53,613 nt of DNA from Plakobranchus ocellatus. Its lineage: Eukaryota > Mollusca > Gastropoda > Plakobranchidae. The stretch is from NCBI GenBank assembly GCA_019648995.1, contig BLXT01004603.1:306430-360042 (forward strand), written 5' to 3'. Shown piece by piece: positions 46,024 through 53,613 of this stretch; the first letter of the stretch is position 1, and every line of letters starts with the position of its first letter. A program made the position numbers and the translations under genes. The notes under the pieces were generated by a model. It saw nothing but the letters and a program-made list of their open reading frames with translations. It was not told where the DNA came from and did not search any database.

Positions 46024-46040
46024 AAGAATACGTAAGGATT
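46024..46040. repeat. 5' target-site duplication of the L1-like LINE
   Basis: AAGAATACGTAAGGATT, 17 bp, is identical to 53276-53292 after the A-rich tail. Confidence 0.95.
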
Positions 46041-46053
46041 GGCAATCGCGACG

Positions 46054-46310
46054 AAAAAAATCAAGATGGCGGCAGGACCCTTCGTGCCTATCGAGACTGC
46101 ATCTCAATCGTAATTAAAAAAAAAAAAAAAAAAGACCCAAGATCTAGAATTACTTTCTAATAGATCTGGACTAATTATTTGAATGCAAGGTTGCTGGATT
46201 ATTGCTTTCACCAATCATTCGCAAGTGAACTAAATTGGAATATGTAATCACGGTAAGGGTTATGCACAACTTGACAGGTTGGGCTAGGCCATGGCGGCCA
46301 TATTGTTAGA
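46054..46310 (+). promoter_or_regulatory. L1 5' UTR with YY1-like motifs
   Basis: TCAAGATGGCGGC at about 46061-46073 lies about 20 bp from the element start, and GGCGGCCATATTG lies at 46294-46306. Both fit the YY1 core (AAnATGGCG or its reverse, CGCCATnTT). In human L1 a YY1 site at a similar place near the 5' end sets the start of transcription. That it does so here is an inference. Confidence 0.5.
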
Positions 46311-46353
46311 TGAGAGCGAGCAGACATAAAGATCTAGCGCAAGAAGAAAAATA

Positions 46354-47437
46354 ATGGGTGGTAGCAAACGTAAGAAACAAACAACCTTCTCAGATGAATC
46401 TACACACTCTATACACTCTAACGATGAGGTGTTTATAAAATTACAAACGTTGGAATACAAGCTCGAGTCACTAAGTAACAGTAACACACAGAGACTGATT
46501 GACAATAATAGAAATCATTCAAGGCACTTTACATGATCTCTTAATAGAGCAAGACAATATAAAAAAAGATATAAGAGACTTGAAAGATCAACGTTCAATT
46601 CTAACGGACGAGGTCTCTTCTCTTAGACAGACAATCAACGAACTTAGTTTGAAAGTCAATGAGCTTGAGCAATATGGCAGCAGGGCAAACGTGAGAGTCT
46701 TTGGTCTGAGAGACAAGAAAGACGAAACAAATGCAGCGACAGTGAACGCGGTGACAGAGATTATTCGCACAAAGCTAAACTGGAGGGAGTTCAATCCTTC
46801 CCAAATCGATGTGGCCCATAGAATCGGTCCCTACAGGAACAACGCGGATAGATCCGTTATTGTGCGCTTCTGCTCTCAAACGACCGCGACTGAGGTGAAA
46901 AGGAGAAGAAGAAACTTAAAAGGTACAAATATAGTGCTTACAGAAGATCTAACTCCCATAACGCTGGAAAAATATAAACGTGTGAAAAGCTTGTCAGAAA
47001 TTAAACAAGCTTGGACCAAAGAAGGGGAAATCTTCGCTAAAAATTTCAAGGACACTGTTTTTAAAATGACGAGGGGAGAAGGTGTAGAAGATCTGAGACA
47101 CCGTCTCAATAAACCACAACCCACTCCAAGCAACAAGAACTACGCACAAGAAAAAATGAATCATCCCATGCAGGCGCAAGAGCTTCAGACTGCTAGACAA
47201 CAAGCGCGTTCCAACAGCAACTCAAGACGGGCTGTTGTCGAAACCACAGATCAACCAACAAAAGAGGGTGCTAAAGATGCCAGAGATGTAACTTCTCACA
47301 CCGACACTGAAGACTCGCAGAACATCCCTCTCACCTCCATACCAGCTGGACATTCAACAAAATCATCTCAAGAAAAAAATAATAAGCAACGGAACCAAAG
47401 CACAATGCATCCTTGGTTAGGCAAATCCAAAAAATAA
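46354..47437 (+). pseudogene. L1 ORF1 (RNA-binding chaperone), one frameshift
   Basis: The ATG at 46354 opens MGGSKRKKQTTFSDESTH. After about 50 codons the reading continues in the next frame (TLHDLLIEQDNIKKDIRDLK and on), the shift falling between 46499 and 46536. The long part has a coiled coil (LTDEVSSLRQTINELSLKVN), then SRANVRVFGLRD, which starts the RRM-like fold. Next come IDVAHRIGPYR and a basic RRRRNLKG stretch, then a C-terminal domain and a charged tail up to the TAA at 47437. The full protein would have about 360 residues, usual for L1 ORF1. It would trimerise and bind the element's RNA. Confidence 0.88.
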
Positions 47438-47623
47438 GTGGAATGTTTGCTATACCATTTATTAAGTGAACGCTCATTTTATTTCTCCCTCAACCCCTGT
47501 CGCTGGTTATTTCATTCTCTCTCGGTTTTTCTTGTTGCCAATTTCTTCTTTCTTTCTTTTATACTCTCCCACTTTGTTTCGCTTTATTTTTTAACTTAAC
47601 CTAAATCTCGTTGGCCTCTCTCT

Positions 47624-47678
<55 letters not shown>

Positions 47679-48319
47679 CTCTAGCCATATTCAAAACAAG
47701 ACCATTCATAGTTTCGCTTTTTTTATTCGTTTTTTTTTTTCCAATCAGAAATGAAGTAGATATGTGCCTCGAGACCTAGTCCCAGCCAATGTCTTTACGA
47801 ACACTTTCCACACTTTGCCTGAAACCAAGGCTCACGTCTTGGTGCATACGGAGGAATTTGTTTTCGTCGTTTAATCTGCTGTTTATGTATTTCATAATGT
47901 CTTGTATAATTCGCTGTTTTAATCTGTTTGTCAGTTGTTGAGAACTTTGTAAAATTTAGTTTGTTGTCATTCGACATGTGCCTTAAAGCTTCAATGGTAA
48001 AAGCTGTTACATATGCTATTCTGAACCGCGTCAGGAATGTTGTGAATAGTAGTAGCGACGCATGTATTGCAAATTACTCGCTGAGTGATATTTGTATCCT
48101 TGGGTGAGTTTGTTCTTCACTCTACTTACGTAGGTGTGTGTGTGAATTTTTACACAACAGTCTCTTACTGGGCACAAAATGGAATCTCTCTTACATGCTA
48201 TGCTATTTTGCTTGAAAGTATAGTTTATTTTTACACACATTCTCACTTGCCTCACTTGCACAAAACAAGTCGATCTTATTGATAGAGACACGGTAATTGA
48301 GTAAACCTTGCGAAAAAAA
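47438..48319 (+). other. L1 inter-ORF region with (TC)n
   Basis: These 880 bp have no conserved frame. A (TC)n tract lies at 47624-47673, preceded by pyrimidine-rich sequence. The length is unusual compared with mammalian L1, where the ORFs are separated by tens of bases. Confidence 0.8.
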
Positions 48320-51300
48320 ATGGAAACAAATGGAGCGTTAATAAAGTTATGCTCTCTGAACACAAGAGGTCTGGGGAATTATAGAAAAAGACGCGATGTC
48401 TTCCACTATCTCCGGGGTAAGAAATATGACATTATATGTTTACAAGATAGCCATTTTACAAAGCAACAAGAAAACAACATCCAAGCCGAATGGGGATACA
48501 AAATATTCTTCAGCTCATACTCGAGTCAATCAAGAGGTACAGCCATACTGTTTAATAATTCTTTTGAATATGAAATTCATAACACAGTTACACACATGAA
48601 TGGTACTTTTCTGCTAATGGATTTGTCTGTAAATAGTATAAAATTTATGCCTGGATGCGTTTACGGCCCCAACAGAGACGAGCCATCTTTCTATCGGATA
48701 TTAGAAGAGAGAATAAAACTCATGCAAAACCAAAACCTCATCATTGTAGGAGATTGGAACTTACTACTAGACCCCGATATGGATGGAGAAAATTACCTCC
48801 ATATTAATAATCCCAGGGCGAGGGAAGCAATGCACAAACTAATCAGTAACTTAAACTTGATAGACTTATGGAGAGATGAAAACCCAGAATAAAAAAAAAA
48901 TACACATGGAGACGACTCTTGTCAAACAAATCTGTCCAGAAGGGCCGCTTGGATTTCTGCCTGATATCTGAATCCTTTCAGGCGTATGTAGTAAAACCTA
49001 CAATAGAACTAGGATATCGTTCTGACCACTCTTCGATAACCCTTAGCTTAAAACTCAGTAATGTGATAAGTGGTAAAACATTCTGGAAATTCAAAAACAC
49101 ACTGTTATATGATGAGCAGTTTGTCCACGATGTAAAAGAAGCAATCACGGAATTTAAAAAGCAATAGGGTGCATTACCATACAATAGAGAAAACATAGAT
49201 GACATATCAAATCAAAACTTTGAATCTGTAATATTACCGGTGCTTTTTTGAGATACTCTGCTCCAGGAAATCCGCCGTAAAGCTCTCAATAGAGCAGCTG
49301 AAATTAAAAAAAGAGAGAAATAAAGAAATATATACACTGGAAAAGGAACTGCAATCTCTAACCAATTTAGATGAAGACCTGCAATACCAAACATTCCTCG
49401 TTAAAAAAAGAACAATTAGAAAACCTCAGAAACAAGAAGATGGAAGGGATATTGATAAGAGCTAGAGCAAGATGGATAGGAGAGGGTGAAAACCCCAGCA
49501 AATACTTCTGTAACCTAGAAAATAGACATTATATCTCAAAAAAAAAATATCGAGTCTTATAAAGGAAGATGGAACTGAAACATCAAGTAATGATGAGATA
49601 GTTGAAGAGGTTAGATCATTCTATGCAAAACTATTTAAATCTCGCGAAGACCACATAGAAACAAAACTCAATATTGATACCCCTAAGTTAACCGATGAAG
49701 AGGCTATGCTAATTGAAGCAAAAATTACATATGAAGAAGCACCAACAGTTCTTAAAAACATGAAAAATAACAAAAGTCCAGGCTCAGATGGGTTCACAAC
49801 TGAATTGTTCAAATTTTTTTGGCGTGACATAGGTTATTTTCTTATTAAATCAATAAATCATAGTTTTGATAGTGGCCATTTATCTATAACACAAAGACAG
49901 GGTCTGATCACATGTATTCCAAAGCCCGGGAAATCAAAAAAACAGTTTAAAATAGCTTCGGGCAGCATTGCACAGAGAATTAAATCATTACTGAACAAAA
50001 TCATCAGTACAGACCAGACCTGTTTTCTGCCAGGAAGTTTTATAGGTGATAATATCAGGCTTCTATATGATGTACTGCATGAAGCTAACGAAATTAAGAA
50101 AAAGGGAATAATGATACTTATAGATTTCGAAAAAGCTTTTGACTCGATAGCATGGTCATTCATTACGAAATCTCTCAAATTCTTTAATTTTAAAGATGAT
50201 ATTATAAGATGGGTAAGACTGTTTAACAATCAGGTAAAGTTTCGATGTATAGTCACCAACACGGTTTCTGATTGGTTTATATTAGAAAAGGGTTGTAGAC
50301 AAGGTGATCCAATATCGCTTTATTTGTTCCTGATAGCCAGCGAAATTCTCGCTAGCATGATCCGCCAGAACGGTCATATCAAAGGCTATACAATAAATGG
50401 AACAGAGGTAAAAGTATCACAATATGCTGATGACACGACACTTTTTTTAGGTGGATCAGAGGTAGCCTTTGAAAAATGCATCGAAACACTTGGTGAATTT
50501 GAGAAATACTCAGGTTTAAAAATGAACCAAGATAAAGCTAAAGTAATCTGGTTCGGGTGCCCTAGGCCCCCAGAAACAATTTACCTTCCTAATTTACAGT
50601 TTGACTGGAACCCACGCAAGTTCTCGGTCTTAAGGACAACATTTTCAACTGATCTCGAAAGGATAACAGAAAACAACATTCAACACCATTGGGAAAAAGT
50701 TAAAATGGAAATAAAAAATTGGGACAAGAGAAAATTAACACCCTTCGGTAACATTTGCGTTATAAAAACATAATTATGTCAAAAGTTGTTCACATCTTAA
50801 CATCACTTCCTAATCCTTCAAAGGAAACTATCAATCACTTGAATGATACGCTAAAAAATTTTTTATGGAATAACAAAAGAAACAAAATAAAAGAAAAAAT
50901 TGTGACTCAACCTTTAGAAACTGGTGGCTTGGGAATGATTGACATAGATAACTTCATTGCAGCACTGAAATTAACATGGTTAAGAAGATTACATAATCAA
51001 AAAACATGGAACGAAATACTCAGAGCAAAAGTCAAAAACATCGGTCTACTTATGGAGATTGGTCCAGAAATAGCAAAAGAGATTAGCAACAACATTATTA
51101 ATCAGTTCTGGAAAGACACATTAGAAGCATTTACAAAATACATTATAAATATTGCGCCGCAAAACAAAACTGAACTCAATAACTGTAGTTTCCTTTACAA
51201 CGTAAATATCAAAATCGGAAGAGAAATAATAACAAACAAAAGATTTATTAGACAGCATATAACAAGAATTGCGCACTTAAAAATAAATGATGAGTTTATG

Positions 51301-52075
51301 AATTACAACCAATTTGTAAGGAAATACTCGCGGATGATTATAGACATGCTTTCATACAACGGAATTGTAAGGGCAACAAAAAAGTACTTTAACAAAGTCA
51401 TCCTAAAAACAAAAAAATCAAATCACAGTTACCAACCTCATGTATATCCAATTCTATATCCAGCCCAAGGTGCCTCTCAAATATATAAGAAACTAACGTT
51501 TAGGGTTATGGATATCAAAGGTATAAAAACATGGTCAAGAAGGTTAAATATATCTCTAAAAAAAAGGATCTATCTTTCGAAAACTGAAAAAAGCGACAAA
51601 GGATACCTCCTTAAAGTGGTTGCAATACAGAATACTCCATTATAATACTTACCGCAAATAAATCAGTTGCAAAATTTGACCCTGATGATAATGAAAACTG
51701 CATCTGCTGTAATCGAAAAACGGAATCCATGGAACACCTCTTGTGAGACTGTCGAATAACTAGATCTAATTTATTCTGGAAAGACCTTTCAAATCTGATA
51801 AACCAAAAATGTTCGCATGTCCGAAACTTTCATTTCAGTAAACAACTGGTTATAGAGGGAACAGATGCAGACATACAAACAGATCGGGCACTCGACTTCA
51901 TAATACTGACTGCAAAACAATATTTATACAGATGTAAGTTTGACCAGAGCCACCCATCGATAAAAGCCTTCAAATTCAGAAGATACGCGATCGAACGGGT
52001 CGTGAATACCCAGGATAACAGTCAGATGTTTTTGAAAGAATATGGAAACCATATGAAAACATATTTAAATCACTA
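48320..52075 (+). pseudogene. L1 ORF2 (endonuclease-reverse transcriptase), multiply disrupted
   Basis: The ATG at 48320 opens an APE-type endonuclease with CSLNTRGLGN, CLQDSHF (Asp-Ser where many L1s have Glu-Thr), IIVGDWNLLLDPDMD, GRLDFCLIS and YRSDHSSI. A frameshift in the A-run at about 48890-48900 and stops at 49165 and 49249 break it. The pre-RT region (GEGENPSKYFCNLE) is near 49500. The RT (49706-50773) has NKSPGSDGF, ITCIPKPGKS, LIDFEKAFDS, CRQGDPISLYLFL and YADDTTLFL. Block NWRPISLLNxxYK is missing between KKQFK and IASGSIAQR. The frame shifts again near 50760; the thumb follows to 51645. Beyond another shift, ENCICCNRKTESMEHLL is the C-terminal zinc-like motif, ending near 52075. 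Confidence 0.93.
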
Positions 52076-53275
52076 ATCATCCAGTCATAAAAAGACATAT
52101 AGTATACATAGACTCCAGGTGGGAAAAACCTCATGTATCTGTCAAGAGTACAGCTATACTCGTTACAGTTCCTATTCACACACCAAACTATAAAAATAAT
52201 GATAATTGTTTCACACCAAGTAGAAAGATATTGAGTGAGAGTATACACATTTAAATTTTCATGAGTATTCTAAGCAGATGTAGATAAGAAATGTGTAGAT
52301 GAGCTTTTAAATAGCTCTAGGTGTTCTTACTGTTGTTTTTGCTATTGTTTTTTTTTTTTATCATTTTCATTCTTATATTATTTGTACATCGGTATTATGG
52401 AACACATGCCTTATGCATTATGTGAAGTTAAATACTACATTAATTTATCTTTACTTGAATGTACTTTAACACATAAAGGATATGTGCATAGGGTGGCAAC
52501 GATCATTTGAACCATGAGCCAGTATTATTATCATACTATCACTATAATGGCATTGAATTGCTATGATTTAATATGCACATGGGGATAAATATTCTTATCC
52601 TAGGAATGTACTCTTACTATGATCTTTTTATAATGTTAACAAGAAAGTAACCATGTACAACGAATGAGTATTCTACTGCTGCATACTGCATTATCTTTGG
52701 TATAATGTGGCTGAAAAAAAGATATGCATATGACAATTATATGTTTGTAATCAAATATTCATAAACATACATCCTTTTTAAGGCTAAATTATTTATAATA
52801 ATGTTTATTGTTGTATGATTTTAAAACATTCTTAAAGAAAAAAAAAAGAAAGAAAGAAAAAGGAAAATAAAAAATCGGAAGTCGGATTACCCGCCTTTGC
52901 ACACTAATACTGGTGTGTATGTATGAAATATAAATTTTAATTTGACATAAGACAACATATGCATATTTTTGTGTTATGATAAAAAGATACCAATTGTGGT
53001 TATTTATTATTTATTTTATCGTTTAGTTTATTTTATTTATTTTTTTTTATTGATATGTTGTTTGTGATTCAGTATTGATATTACGTTGATTGTGATCCAG
53101 TATTGATACTATTCTTATTATGATCTGCTATTGATACTATCTTGATTATGTTCGTGTATTGATACGATGTTGATTGTGATCCAGTGTCGATATTATGTAG
53201 ATTGTGAGCAACTGTTGATACTTTGTTGAATGAGATATTAATAATAAAACTAAAAAAAAGAACTAAAAAAAAAAA
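52076..53275 (+). other. L1 3' UTR and A-rich tail
   Basis: These 1.2 kb of AT-rich non-coding sequence end in AATAATAAAACT and an A-rich tail broken by G and C. Imperfect tandem units with TTGATTGTGATCCAGTATTGATAC, about 33-36 bp long, fill about 53050-53240. Confidence 0.85.
53050..53240. repeat. Tandem ~33-36-bp units in the L1 3' UTR
   Basis: About five units follow GTTGATTGTGATCCAGTATTGATAY with varying divergence (near 53054, 53086, 53120, 53165 and 53200). Confidence 0.8.
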
Positions 53276-53292
53276 AAGAATACGTAAGGATT
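53276..53292. repeat. 3' target-site duplication of the L1-like LINE
   Basis: AAGAATACGTAAGGATT directly follows the A-rich tail and equals 46024-46040. Confidence 0.95.
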
Positions 53293-53613
53293 TGTAATAG
53301 GACGGAGACAAAAGAAAAAAAAAACTTGATGAGAGTGCTACTGCAGGGAAACAAATTCAGAAAGTCAGAGAGATGGGATGGCGATGAGGGGGAGGTGGAG
53401 GGAGGAGAGAGGAGGAGGGAGAAGGTTATAAATTAACTAAGGCGATAAAGAGAATAACGATGAGGACAGATAAGGAGAAAAAAAGAAAGGAAAATTGTGA
53501 GTGACAGAGGGAGAGAGAGAGGCCAGAACAAGACATACTATTTGATAACTTTCCGGAAGACCGTCGACACACAAAAAGGAATAAGGGGTTGTTCAAATAT
53601 AATCTTACACCTT
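53293..53613. other. Flanking purine-rich sequence, no gene recognised
   Basis: GGA/GAG-rich stretches (about 53370-53430 and 53505-53522) with no coding signal. Confidence 0.7.

Larger units (their letters stand above)
46041..53275 (+). mobile_element. Full-length L1/Tx1-like LINE, inactivated
   Basis: The element spans about 7.2 kb between 17-bp direct repeats and ends in an A-rich tail. It has a 5' UTR with AAGATGGCGGC (46041-46353), ORF1 (46354-47437) and a long inter-ORF region (47438-48319). ORF2 spans 48320-52075 with an APE-type endonuclease, RT and C-terminal cysteine motif, and a 3' UTR fills 52076-53275. The ORF1 type (coiled coil plus RRM-like domain) and RT motifs such as NKSPGSDGFTTELFKFFW place it in the L1 superfamily, near the Tx1-like elements of aquatic animals. 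ORF2 carries several frameshifts and stops plus one RT deletion, so it cannot move by itself. The exact target duplication and readable ORFs suggest moderate age. Confidence 0.95.

Overview
The window is AT-rich, intron-rich, repeat-laden animal nuclear DNA. It holds long introns with GT-AG exons, many (GA)n, (TA)n and (AAAT)n microsatellites, tRNA-headed SINEs, several LINE families and degraded Ty3/Gypsy copies. Together with scattered TCTAGATCT-type motifs, this suggests a lophotrochozoan, most likely a gastropod mollusc. That placement is an inference; no species marker is present. Three long N gaps and one two-base N gap show a scaffolded draft assembly.

The one host gene I can support runs on the minus strand through positions 32738 to 1620 and leaves the window at its left edge. 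It is an AIFM3-like gene (apoptosis-inducing factor, mitochondrion-associated 3: a Rieske [2Fe-2S] domain followed by an FAD/NADH pyridine-nucleotide oxidoreductase). I placed seven exons by splice sites, matching phases and protein similarity: 32219-32738 (candidate first coding exon with a mitochondrial presequence), 27217-27397, 17103-17178 (cut by an N gap), 16019-16128, 8815-8941, 2069-2181 and 1620-1706. The phases agree at every junction that can be tested. The rest of the oxidoreductase lies beyond position 1.

The introns are filled with mobile-element remains. From the left these are a perfect 100-bp-arm inverted repeat (223-429), a plus-strand LINE 3' end (690-985), a minus-strand LINE RT scrap (3130-3565), a long minus-strand LINE relic whose protein seems to end in a restriction-like endonuclease (3600-7200), minus-strand Ty3/Gypsy fossils (10930-13770), a SINE with a 13-bp target duplication set in an unnamed repeat (13925-14365), a plus-strand Ty3/Gypsy fossil (24450-27112) and a second SINE copy (28088-28346).

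Right of the AIFM3 start (32739 to 46023) no host gene is recognised. This part has a LINE 3' scrap (37850-38033), a 1.35-kb sequence present twice across an N gap (38942-41733), a third Ty3/Gypsy fossil (42480-44210) and long simple-sequence tracts. From 46041 to 53275 lies a complete-length L1/Tx1-like LINE with 17-bp target-site duplications, ORF1, ORF2 (endonuclease, RT, C-terminal zinc motif), a 1.2-kb 3' UTR and an A-rich tail. Frameshifts, stops and an RT deletion make it non-autonomous.

Points most worth a second look: the candidate AIFM3 presequence exon, the perfect hairpin, the gap-flanking duplications that look like unmerged alleles, the YY1-like motifs at the L1 5' end, and the RLE-type LINE.
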